From the NCBI GenBank assembly GCA_049612785.1, contig JBMZBW010000062.1, positions 1 through 14,637 of the forward strand: DNA of 14,637 nt. Direction: 5' to 3'. Origin of the DNA: UBA7985 sp049612785 (GTDB lineage Bacteria > Pseudomonadota > Alphaproteobacteria > UBA7985). The notes beneath the pieces were generated by a model. That model made no database searches. It was not told the origin of the DNA and worked only from the letters and a program-made list of their open reading frames with translations. Every line of letters begins with the position of its first letter. Position 1 is the first letter of the stretch. This document shows positions 1 through 6,643 of the stretch, piece after piece. A program made the translations under genes and the position numbers.

Positions 1-303
1 CTGGGCGATAAAGTGCGGAACGTTGTAAGCTGACAGGGTGTAACCGTCTGCTTCAACTTCAGTCGCGAACCAGTTCCAGCCGACGCGACCGCCAGAACCT
101 GGTTTGTTCAGAATATACATGGGCTGGCCCAGCATATCATCATTGCCGGCAACCATGGTCACGATGCGTGCCTGAAAGTCAGTAGCGCCACCAGCGCCAT
201 AAGAAACCGCGACCCCGATTGGACGATCCGGATAAGACTGCGCGAGTGCAGTTCCAGCGGTCATTGTCAGTGCAACCAGTGCACCAGTGATGAACTTCAT
301 CAT
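1..303 (-). CDS. tctC: TctC-type periplasmic substrate-binding protein of the tripartite tricarboxylate transporter (partial)
   Basis: This is the N-terminal 101 codons of a Bug/TctC extracytoplasmic solute receptor; the rest lies beyond the left edge. A signal peptide is visible: Met-Met-Lys, a hydrophobic stretch, and an Ala-Leu-Ala motif at residues 19-21 followed by Gln22. The mature start reads SYPDRPI, typical of the family. The conserved ligand-loop motif GAGGATDFQARIV follows at about 36-48, then NKPGSGGRVGW at 66-76. Family members bind carboxylates such as citrate, tartrate or aromatic acids and hand them to TctAB; the ligand here cannot be read from the sequence. Two consecutive ATG codons (303 and 300) are possible starts, with GAGGAG just upstream. 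It is the last gene of the tctA-tctB-tctC transcript, separated from tctB by a short hairpin. Confidence 0.9.
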   Translation of the reverse strand, partial: MMKFITGALVALTMTAGTALAQSYPDRPIGVAVSYGAGGATDFQARIVTMVAGNDDMLGQPMYILNKPGSGGRVGWNWFATEVEADGYTLSAYNVPHFIAQ

Positions 304-321
304 GAGTTTTCTCCTCAGAAA

Positions 322-341
322 CAAGGCACTCCCGAGCCTTG
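322..341 (-). promoter_or_regulatory. Intercistronic hairpin between tctB and tctC
   Basis: Reading the minus strand, CAAGGC (341-336) and GCCTTG (327-322) form a perfect 6-bp stem around an 8-nt loop, followed by TTT. It lies between the tctB stop and the tctC ribosome binding site. The T-run is too short for a strong terminator. Such stems between transporter genes often protect or partly separate the binding-protein message so it can be made in excess; that role is inferred. Confidence 0.4.
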
Positions 342-342
342 G

Positions 343-831
343 TTAGAAAAACAGTCCTCGCGGCGTTTGCACCCGCAACAGAACCGCAAAAAGCAGGTAA
401 ATGACGCCCATGAAGGCCCCCGAGACTGCTAACCGCACCAACCAAGCCCGAAGGGAGGTGAACTTGGCTGGGTCGTACAAAGTCGCGATGGCCAAAAAGG
501 CGACCGACGACGCTGCATAGAAACCGAAGAACTTGGCCGCGCCGTAGATCAGCGCGATCATCACCAAAGCCCCCGGTAAGATGTTGAGCGCCTCCCCCGC
601 GCTCAGTCCTGCGCCCACCTTGGACATGCCCAACACAGCGCGTGCGGCGTTCCACAAGGCGAGAATGACAAAGAAGATCGAAACCAGCCGCGGAAAGACG
701 AAGACGTCAGCGGGCTGTTGGGTGAATGAAATCACCGCAACGGCTACGGCAATCCCGAGAATGATCAGCGCTGGAATTGTGTACTGCAGCCGTTTTGTCG
801 AAGGCGGGTTGGTCACTTTGGGATCAGCCAT
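343..831 (-). CDS. tctB: TctB small membrane subunit of the tripartite tricarboxylate transporter
   Basis: The 162-residue protein is the small, poorly conserved membrane subunit of a TTT transporter. Hydrophobic segments lie at about residues 19-36, 46-66, 83-101, 104-118 and 131-152, consistent with the four to five spans expected of TctB. The short cytoplasmic N-terminus is polar and rich in Pro and Lys. A strong GGGAGGGG ribosome binding site lies just upstream of the ATG at 831. The gene overlaps the end of tctA by 8 bp, implying translational coupling in the order tctA, tctB, tctC. Sequence alone identifies it only as a small multi-span protein; the assignment rests on size, topology and position between TctA and TctC. 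Confidence 0.9.
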   Translation of the reverse strand: MADPKVTNPPSTKRLQYTIPALIILGIAVAVAVISFTQQPADVFVFPRLVSIFFVILALWNAARAVLGMSKVGAGLSAGEALNILPGALVMIALIYGAAKFFGFYAASSVAFLAIATLYDPAKFTSLRAWLVRLAVSGAFMGVIYLLFAVLLRVQTPRGLFF

Positions 832-2350
832 TGTTTGCCCCTCCCGCAGCCTGCTCCCGCGCTTTGCGACGAGGCACGATCATATTGATCCAGAAGCTGT
901 AAGCGATGGACCCGACCACCAGCGCGATCAGCAGGATGTTCAGCCAGCCGGTGAAGAAGTAGACCCAAGGCCCGTTCTGGGCGGCGGCGATCATGGAGCC
1001 GGTCTGGAAATTATCGGCAGCAATCGGGCCGAGGATCAGCCCCAGCACCAAAGGCGCAGCCGAGAAACCAAACTTCTGAAGCCCATACATGCCAAGCCCA
1101 AGCCCCAGCATGACATAGACATCGCCCATGGACTGCTGAACCGAATAACTGCCAAACAGCGCAAGGATGAGAACCGCAGCGGCCATGATGGGCATGGGAA
1201 CACGGGAAATCTTCGCTGCGATCCCGGCGGTAACGATCCCGAAAACGGCCATCAGGATCTGTCCAATCAACATGGAGTCGATGAAAGTCCAGGTAACAGC
1301 GGCATGCGTGGTGAACAGATCCGGACCGGGGAAGATACCGTGAATGAGCAAGCCGCCCAAAAGGACTGCGGCTGTCGGACTGCCAGGAATACCCAGCGTC
1401 AGAAGCGGCACCAGCGACGGGCCAACCATAGCGTTGTTGGCGCTCTCTGCTGCGATGATGCCTTCCGGGTGACCAGAGCCAAATTTTTCGCGCTCAGGCG
1501 AAAACTTCTGAGCCTGATCGTACGCGACCAGCCCAGCGACCTGTCCGCCAACACCGGGGATAATCCCGATGATGGTCCCGATACCCGTGCCGAGGATAAG
1601 CGCACGTGCGCGAGAGACAAGCTCCCGCACTGCGGAGAGGATCGCATGGCGCGGCACGTCCAGTGCTTCAACGACAGCTGAGGAACGGCCCTTGGCCAGC
1701 ATATCAAGCACTTGTGGGATGGCGAACAGGCCGATAAGCGCGGCAATGATGTTGATCCCGCCTGTCAGGGAATCATGGAAAACAAACCTCGGCACGCCAT
1801 AGATGTCGTCTGTTCCGATAGTCGAAAGCCAGAGACCGATGCAACCCGACAGCAAGCCTTTAACGAAGGATTTGGTATCCAGCGACCCGATGATGGTTAC
1901 ACCCAGAATGGCCAACCAGAACAGGTGGGGGAAGCTGAACGCCAGAACCCACTTTGCCAGTACCGGTGTCAGGAAAATCAGGATAAACACCCCGAAAACA
2001 CCCCCAACGCCCGAGGCAAGGAAGGAGAGCTGTAAAGCGCGAGCGCCCTCGCCCTTTTTGGCCATGGCGTTTCCGTCCAGCGCCGTGGCGATGTTGGCAG
2101 GTGCGCCGGGGATTTTCAGCAAAATGGCGGAAACCGCTCCGCCAGCCACTGTAGAAGTATAGGCTGCACCCAGCAGGATCAGACCCTGAGCAGGTTGCAG
2201 ATGGAACGTGAACGGGATCAGCAGGGCGACAGCCATTGTTGGCGAGAGCCCCGGTGTCGCACCAAGGATCAAACCACCAATCGTGCCACCAACCAGCAAA
2301 GCCAGCGACAAAGGCTCAAAAACTGCGCCCATGTAGTTCAAGAATTCCAT
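824..2350 (-). CDS. tctA: TctA large membrane subunit of the tripartite tricarboxylate transporter
   Basis: The 508-residue protein is the large permease subunit of a secondary, binding-protein-dependent TTT transporter. It is highly hydrophobic, with about a dozen membrane segments. It carries both TctA signature regions: GATPGLSPTMA near residues 30-40, and IIPGVGGQ at 263-270 followed by GHPEGIIAAESANNA at 293-307 and LGIPGSPTAAVLLGG at about 319-333. I chose the ATG at 2350 because GGGAGG lies about 10 bases upstream, the N-terminus MEFLNYMGAVFEP fits the family, and the length matches the usual about 500 residues. An in-frame GTG at 2410 would add 20 atypical residues. It is the first gene of the operon and is divergent from a LacI-type regulator that probably controls it. 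Substrate specificity is unknown. Confidence 0.95.
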   Translation of the reverse strand: MEFLNYMGAVFEPLSLALLVGGTIGGLILGATPGLSPTMAVALLIPFTFHLQPAQGLILLGAAYTSTVAGGAVSAILLKIPGAPANIATALDGNAMAKKGEGARALQLSFLASGVGGVFGVFILIFLTPVLAKWVLAFSFPHLFWLAILGVTIIGSLDTKSFVKGLLSGCIGLWLSTIGTDDIYGVPRFVFHDSLTGGINIIAALIGLFAIPQVLDMLAKGRSSAVVEALDVPRHAILSAVRELVSRARALILGTGIGTIIGIIPGVGGQVAGLVAYDQAQKFSPEREKFGSGHPEGIIAAESANNAMVGPSLVPLLTLGIPGSPTAAVLLGGLLIHGIFPGPDLFTTHAAVTWTFIDSMLIGQILMAVFGIVTAGIAAKISRVPMPIMAAAVLILALFGSYSVQQSMGDVYVMLGLGLGMYGLQKFGFSAAPLVLGLILGPIAADNFQTGSMIAAAQNGPWVYFFTGWLNILLIALVVGSIAYSFWINMIVPRRKAREQAAGGANNG

Positions 2351-2425
2351 GCGTGGCTGAACCTCCCAAAATCCGGTCTTCAGCCCCTGTCTCAAGCTAA
2401 GGCTGAACACGATGCACGCTCATGC

Positions 2426-2474
2426 TGTAAATCCGCACTATCCAATGTAAAAGTTGCTGTAAACATTTACATTG
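2426..2474. promoter_or_regulatory. LacI-family operator cluster in the tctA/lacI divergent promoter region
   Basis: The core TGTAAACATTTACA (2458-2471) is an inverted repeat of TGTAAA around a 2-bp centre, the shape typical of LacI-family operators, which usually have CG at the centre. A wider perfect 9-bp inverted repeat, CAATGTAAA (2443-2451) and TTTACATTG (2466-2474), overlaps it, and a third TGTAAA half-site lies at 2426-2431. TTTACA elements also fall where -35 boxes could be in both directions (2466-2471 plus strand; 2463-2458 minus strand), but the matching -10 boxes are poor. The site lies between the divergent starts at 2350 and 2501, so it most likely binds the adjacent regulator. 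The palindrome is seen; the binding is inferred. Confidence 0.7.
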
Positions 2475-2500
2475 CAGGTTTTTCACGCTAAGTGCGCTCT

Positions 2501-3523
2501 ATGATTTCAAGACGAAAACGTGGCCGTGTGCCGGGAATGACTGAGATTGCGGAGAAGGCTGGGGTATCCATTGCCACGGTTTCCCGCGCCCTGAAAAAAC
2601 CCGACGTGGTGCGTCCGGAAACGGTCGCAAAAGTCCGCGCCGTGGCTGAAAGTCTGGGGTACGGAACCAGCAATGAGCAGCAGGCTCAAACCAGTCCGCG
2701 CACAGGCACAGTCGGCCTGATCCTGCCAACGATTGAGAACTCGATCTTCAGCGAAATGATCAGTTCGTTCAGCCATAATCTCAGCATTCTGAACCGCACA
2801 TTGCTGGTTGCAGCGCACAATTACGATGATGCGGAAGAGGTGCGGATTCTTCGCTCCATGCTGGAGCGCCGGATTGATGGCGTCGTGCTGATCGGCAATC
2901 AGCATGACCCCGCGGTTGAGGAGTTGGCAAAGGCAGCGCAGATCCCCGTGATCGAAGCCTGGAACCACCGCCCCGGTGCAACGTTTTCAACCGTTGGAAC
3001 AGACAATGAGCTCGCGGGGTATATGATCGCTGAACACTGTCTGAAGCGGGGGCATAAAGATTTTGTCCTTGTTTTTCCTGACCAGAACAAAAATGACCGC
3101 GCTCTGCTGCGTCGACAGGGTGCTTTGCGGGCTTTGAAAGAATGGGATGTCGGGTTGGAGCCGCAGAACGACCTGATGTGCCCTTACGACATTGAAAGCG
3201 CCAAACAACTGGGCATTCAGATCCTGAAAAGCACCAAACATCGCACCTACATCTGCGGCAATGACGTTATCGCGCTGGGGATCCTGTTCGCTGCGCAGTC
3301 GCTGGGGTTGAAAGTGCCGGCGGACCTGAGTGTTGTCGGTGTCGGCGATTTCGCTTTCGCCCGATCCACTGAGCCGGGCTTGACAACCGTGCGTGTTCCC
3401 GCGCGAACCATAGGCCGGGAGGCGGCGGAGCTGATCAACCGAATGATTGAGCGGCCCGTGTCCAAGGATTTCCCCTCCTTACTCATCCAACCCCGCGTCA
3501 TCGACCGGGAATCCTGCCGCTGA
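2501..3523 (+). CDS. LacI-family transcriptional regulator, probable local regulator of tctABC
   Basis: The 340-residue protein has the LacI/GalR layout. An N-terminal helix-turn-helix reads TEIAEKAGVSIATVSRAL at about residues 14-31, followed by the hinge (about 45-65) and a periplasmic-binding-protein-like effector domain from TVGLILPTIENS (about 70) to the end, including GNDVIALG at 253-260 and LSVVGVGDFAFA at about 276-287. Family members are dimeric repressors, occasionally activators, that respond to small ligands; the ligand is not known here. I chose the ATG at 2501; an in-frame GTG at 2492 would add three residues. No clear ribosome binding site is visible for either start. The gene is divergent from tctA across a palindromic LacI-type operator, which argues for control of the transporter and autoregulation. 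The downstream hydrolase may belong to the same regulon. Confidence 0.93.
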   Translation: MISRRKRGRVPGMTEIAEKAGVSIATVSRALKKPDVVRPETVAKVRAVAESLGYGTSNEQQAQTSPRTGTVGLILPTIENSIFSEMISSFSHNLSILNRTLLVAAHNYDDAEEVRILRSMLERRIDGVVLIGNQHDPAVEELAKAAQIPVIEAWNHRPGATFSTVGTDNELAGYMIAEHCLKRGHKDFVLVFPDQNKNDRALLRRQGALRALKEWDVGLEPQNDLMCPYDIESAKQLGIQILKSTKHRTYICGNDVIALGILFAAQSLGLKVPADLSVVGVGDFAFARSTEPGLTTVRVPARTIGREAAELINRMIERPVSKDFPSLLIQPRVIDRESCR

Positions 3524-3615
3524 CACAGAAAAAATGGCCCCCGGCGTAAACACATTTCGCTGCTGCTTGTGTACCCTGTGAGACAACGCTTTTTGCCTGA
3601 CGAATAGGGATCATC

Positions 3616-4647
3616 ATGCTTCACACCACGGCTCTCAAAGCAGCAAGCATCGCACTGCTGACCACCTTAACAAGCCTTTCAGCTTTCAGCGTCCCAGCGC
3701 TGGCCGACGCTTTTGATCAGGTGTTCACCCCACCGACAGCAGCGGAAAAGCGCGCTGTCCTCGCTGATTGGGCCAGCCGGTCTCAGCCCGTGCAGGGCTG
3801 GCAGGTGGAGCGCAGCATAGAGGACGAAGGCTTCCAGTTGGATATTGTGAGCCATACTCTCGACGGTAATCGGCACTTCGCAGCGGTCCGAACCCCCGCG
3901 AACCATCGTCCCGGACAAGCTGCCCCCATTCTGGTCCTCAATCACGGCGGCTGGGAGGGCGCAGATGCGGATTGGGCTTTGCATGTCGCTGAGGCGTGTT
4001 TAGCGGACTTCTTCGTGGTCGTACCAAGCTATCGCGGTGAGCCTTTGCGGTTCGAAGGCAAAGCCTACCGGAGCACGGGGCAACAAAGCCTGATCGACCG
4101 CGATGTCGACGACACAATGGCGCTCATCAGCGGTGTCGTCCAAAACTATCCCGGCGCGCAGAGCGAAGATGTCAGCGCGTGGGGTTACTCGCGGGGCGGA
4201 GGGGTCTCCTTACTGCTCGGGATCCGCGATCCTCGCGTTGACCGCGTGGTCAATGTCTATGGTCCAACGGACGTTCTGACCTTCGACGATATGGCTGACC
4301 GGGTGCGCGAGGCTTACTCCGGCGACGATCTTGGGCCATTTTACAGCTTTCCAGCCCAGTGGATGCGCGCACACTTACGGGGTCAAATGAGCGAAAACAC
4401 CCTGCGCCAAAAGCTGCTGGCAGGCTCTGCCTTGCACTTTGCAGACCGACTGCCCAGCCGCGTCCAGACCCACCACGGCGCACGCGATCAGATCGTTCCA
4501 GTCGAGAATGCCCGCGCTCTGCATGAAGCCCTAGATCAACGGTCTGACATGGCGGTAAACGAGTACTTCGAATACCGGTTCGGCGGTCACGGAGAGCTGC
4601 GCGGACTGGATCGTCGAGCCGTTCAGATGCTGTGTTCGGATCGTTGA
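3616..4647 (+). CDS. Secreted alpha/beta hydrolase (prolyl-oligopeptidase/dienelactone-hydrolase-like)
   Basis: The 343-residue protein has a signal peptide (hydrophobic core about 8-25, likely cleavage after Ala-Leu-Ala at 28-30), so it should act in the periplasm or outside the cell. The mature part is a single alpha/beta-hydrolase domain. It has an oxyanion-hole motif NHGGW (109-113), a nucleophile elbow GYSRGG (Ser192), a likely acid in HGARDQIVP (Asp291) and a likely His in GGHGE (His325), so the catalytic triad appears complete. The elbow and C-terminal HGxxD-xxVP pattern resemble the S9/DUF-type hydrolases. It could be an esterase, lactonase or peptidase; the substrate cannot be read. 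AGGGA lies just upstream of the ATG. It sits 92 bp after the LacI gene and 89 bp before the hydroxyproline-type operon, so it may release a compound that is then imported. Confidence 0.85.
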   Translation: MLHTTALKAASIALLTTLTSLSAFSVPALADAFDQVFTPPTAAEKRAVLADWASRSQPVQGWQVERSIEDEGFQLDIVSHTLDGNRHFAAVRTPANHRPGQAAPILVLNHGGWEGADADWALHVAEACLADFFVVVPSYRGEPLRFEGKAYRSTGQQSLIDRDVDDTMALISGVVQNYPGAQSEDVSAWGYSRGGGVSLLLGIRDPRVDRVVNVYGPTDVLTFDDMADRVREAYSGDDLGPFYSFPAQWMRAHLRGQMSENTLRQKLLAGSALHFADRLPSRVQTHHGARDQIVPVENARALHEALDQRSDMAVNEYFEYRFGGHGELRGLDRRAVQMLCSDR

Positions 4648-4665
4648 TTTCGCGTTCCGCCCTTT

Positions 4666-4695
4666 ATGGACGTTTCCAAGTCTGAAAAGCCTTGA
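4666..4695 (+). other. Candidate 9-codon leader peptide ORF ending Pro-stop
   Basis: ATG at 4666 opens a short frame encoding MDVSKSEKP, ending at TGA 4693-4695. The last sense codon is CCT (Pro), and the stop falls in the loop of a small hairpin that overlaps the 5' arm of the following terminator-like stem. A ribosome paused at this stop would cover the terminator's 5' arm. No convincing ribosome binding site precedes it, and such tiny frames arise easily by chance, so translation is unproven. Confidence 0.2.
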
Positions 4696-4736
4696 TAGGC
4701 TCCCGCGATCTTCAATCCCACGCTGGAGCCTTTTTT
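4688..4736 (+). promoter_or_regulatory. Attenuator-like pair of competing hairpins with T-run abutting the lyase start codon
   Basis: GGCTCC (4698-4703) pairs with GGAGCC (4725-4730). The stem extends by A4697-T4731 outside and, after one mismatch, by GCG (4705-4707) with CGC (4721-4723), enclosing a 13-nt loop. TTTTTT at 4731-4736 follows and is immediately succeeded by the ATG at 4737. The 3' arm contains GGAG, the lyase ribosome binding site. A second hairpin, AGCCT (4688-4692), TGAT loop, AGGCT (4697-4701), uses the same bases as the 5' arm, so the two are mutually exclusive. There is no room for a promoter between the T-run and the ATG, so any lyase transcript must cross this element. 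It may also simply end the hydrolase transcript. Confidence 0.5.
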
Positions 4737-5696
4737 ATGTCTGCTTCCGTTTTCAAAGGCATGATGCCTGCGCTGATGACGCCTTGCCTCCCCGACCGCA
4801 CGCCGGATTTCGACTCTCTGGTGCGCAAGGGAAAGGAAATGATCGATGCGGGCATGAGCGCCGTGATCTATGCAGGCTCCATGGGTGACTGGCCGCTGCT
4901 GACAGACGAGCAGCGGATGGAAGGCGTCGAGCGTTTGGTTGGTGCGGGTGTCCCCGTCGTCGTGGGAACCGGTGCGATCAACTCCAAATCTGCAACCGCG
5001 ATCTCGGCACACGCGCAAAAGGTGGGCGCAACCGGTCTGATGGTGATCCCCCGCGTGCTATCGCGTGGACCATCAAACAGCGCGCAGTGGCATCATTTCA
5101 AGTCGATCCTGTCTGCTGCTCCTGACGTGCCTGCCGTGATCTACAACAGCCCCTACTATGGCTTTACGGTGCGCGCCGAGCTGTTCTTCAAACTTCGGGC
5201 CGAGCATCCCAATCTGGTTGGTTTCAAGGAGTTTGGTGGCGCAGACGATCTCACCTACGCCGCTGAGCACATCACATCTCAGGACGATCAGGTCGCGCTG
5301 ATGATTGGTGTGGACACGCAAGTTTACCACGGCATCGTCAATTGCGGCGCGACGGGCGCGATTACGGGTATCGGCAACGTCCTGCCTCGCGAAGTCCTGT
5401 TGCTCGAAGCGCTGAGTAAAAAGGCTGCGCAAGGCAACGCTGAAGCGCGCGTGCGGGCGCAGGAACTGACCGAGGCCATCCACGTGCTTTCCAGCTACGA
5501 CGAAGGCCCGGATCTGGTGCTGTACTACAAGCATCTTGCGGTTGTCGCAGGGGATGACGCCTACCGCCTTCAGTTCAACGAAACCGACGCGCTTTCTGCC
5601 TCTCAGCAGCAGTTCTGCGAAGACCAATACCGCCTTTTCAAGGCGTGGTTTGCCGACTGGTCTGCACAAGGCGGGGTCATCGCCGAATGCATGTGA
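4737..5696 (+). CDS. DHDPS/NAL-family lyase, probable pyrroline-4-hydroxy-2-carboxylate deaminase
   Basis: The 319-residue protein is a class I aldolase-fold enzyme of the dihydrodipicolinate synthase/N-acetylneuraminate lyase family, of normal length. The Schiff-base lysine is Lys164 in LVGFKEFGG, and the partner tyrosine is Tyr136 in VIYNSPYYG. The usual GTTGE loop is replaced by GSMGD (47-51), so a classical DapA role is unlikely. Next to a 4-hydroxyproline epimerase and a DadA-like oxidase, the likely reaction is conversion of pyrroline-4-hydroxy-2-carboxylate to 2-oxoglutarate semialdehyde and ammonia (LhpC/HypY role). This function is inferred from context. I chose ATG 4737, with GGAG eight bases upstream; an in-frame TTG at 4692 would add 15 residues running through the hairpin. 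The 3' end overlaps the epimerase start by 10 bp. Confidence 0.85.
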   Translation: MSASVFKGMMPALMTPCLPDRTPDFDSLVRKGKEMIDAGMSAVIYAGSMGDWPLLTDEQRMEGVERLVGAGVPVVVGTGAINSKSATAISAHAQKVGATGLMVIPRVLSRGPSNSAQWHHFKSILSAAPDVPAVIYNSPYYGFTVRAELFFKLRAEHPNLVGFKEFGGADDLTYAAEHITSQDDQVALMIGVDTQVYHGIVNCGATGAITGIGNVLPREVLLLEALSKKAAQGNAEARVRAQELTEAIHVLSSYDEGPDLVLYYKHLAVVAGDDAYRLQFNETDALSASQQQFCEDQYRLFKAWFADWSAQGGVIAECM

Positions 5697-6619
5697 TTGA
5701 CAGTCACACGGGCGGTGAGCCGACCCGTGTGATCCTCAGCGGCGGGCCGGATTTGGGCGGAGGCAGCATCGAGCAACAGGCGCAAGTGCTGGCCCGCGAT
5801 CACAAGGATTTTTTGAACGCTGTGCTGGCGGAACCCCGCGGCCAACCGGCCATGGTCGCCGCTCTGCTGGTCCCGCCTACCTCAGCTGACAGCGTTACAG
5901 GCGTGATTTACTTCGACAGCGCAGCCGTCATCGGGATGTGCGGCCATGGCACCATTGGCCTTGGCGTCACGCTGGCGCACATGGGTAAAATTCAGCCCGG
6001 ACAGCACCAGATCGACACGCGTGCGGGGCAAGTGGGTGTCGAGCTCCATGACCCGCATACCGTGACCGTTCGCAACGTCGAAAGCCGTCTGGTGACACAG
6101 GATTTGACCATCGATGTTCCGGGTTTGGGGCCTATCACCGGTGACGTGGCTTATGGTGGTAACTGGTTCTTCATCATCGATCCCAGCCCACTCGCGGTTG
6201 AAACGGCGAACATTCGGGCGCTGACCGATCTGGCTGTTTCCATCCGCGAGGCAACCAATTCTCAGCGGGTTCCTGGTCCGGGGGAAGAGCTGATTGACCA
6301 TGTCATCCTGCATGGCGAAAGCCGTGATCCGGCCATTCACAGCCGCAGCTTTGTGCTGTGCCCCGATGATACGTACGACCGTTCCCCCTGCGGTACGGGA
6401 TGTTCAGCGCGTTTGGCGACCTTGGCTGCCAAAGGGCAGTTGGAGGCCGGGAAAGTCATCACCCAGCAAAGCATAATCGGCAGTTGTTTTGACATTTCCT
6501 ACCAGACCGGGCCGAACGGCGGCGTTCTCCCAACCTTGCGCGGGCAGGCACATGTCATGGCCGAAGCACAGCTGATTTTTGACCCATCCGACCCGTTTCG
6601 TGCGGGCGTTCGGCTATGA
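5687..6619 (+). CDS. 4-hydroxyproline 2-epimerase (proline racemase family)
   Basis: The 310-residue protein interconverts trans-4-hydroxy-L-proline and cis-4-hydroxy-D-proline by a two-base, two-cysteine mechanism. The first catalytic cysteine is Cys85 in MCGHGTIG and the second is Cys235 in DRSPCGTG. The HGT form of the first motif is typical of hydroxyproline epimerases rather than proline racemase. Having both cysteines argues against the trans-3-hydroxy-L-proline dehydratase subgroup, in which one is replaced. The N-terminal HVIDSHTGGEPTRV is also characteristic. I chose ATG 5687, which gives the conserved start and overlaps the lyase by 10 bp; an upstream GTG in the same frame would add 14 unlikely residues. 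Translational coupling to the lyase fits a shared pathway. Known orthologue names include LhpA, HypE and HypF. Confidence 0.93.
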   Translation: MHVIDSHTGGEPTRVILSGGPDLGGGSIEQQAQVLARDHKDFLNAVLAEPRGQPAMVAALLVPPTSADSVTGVIYFDSAAVIGMCGHGTIGLGVTLAHMGKIQPGQHQIDTRAGQVGVELHDPHTVTVRNVESRLVTQDLTIDVPGLGPITGDVAYGGNWFFIIDPSPLAVETANIRALTDLAVSIREATNSQRVPGPGEELIDHVILHGESRDPAIHSRSFVLCPDDTYDRSPCGTGCSARLATLAAKGQLEAGKVITQQSIIGSCFDISYQTGPNGGVLPTLRGQAHVMAEAQLIFDPSDPFRAGVRL

Positions 6620-6643
6620 CCTCCAACACCCTTTGAGCACCCC

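Noticed and set aside
179..655. Minus-strand frame overlapping tctC and tctB
   Set aside because: Out of frame with both recognisable proteins and shows no domain; the tctC and tctB starts have good ribosome binding sites.
581..1681. Long plus-strand open frame opposite tctB/tctA (366 codons)
   Set aside because: Low-complexity, polar, Arg/Asp/His-rich translation typical of the antisense frame of a membrane protein; tctA and tctB are clear on the other strand.
4692..4736. N-terminal extension of the lyase from a TTG codon
   Set aside because: It would start inside the hairpin and add residues absent from the family; ATG 4737 has a well-placed GGAG.
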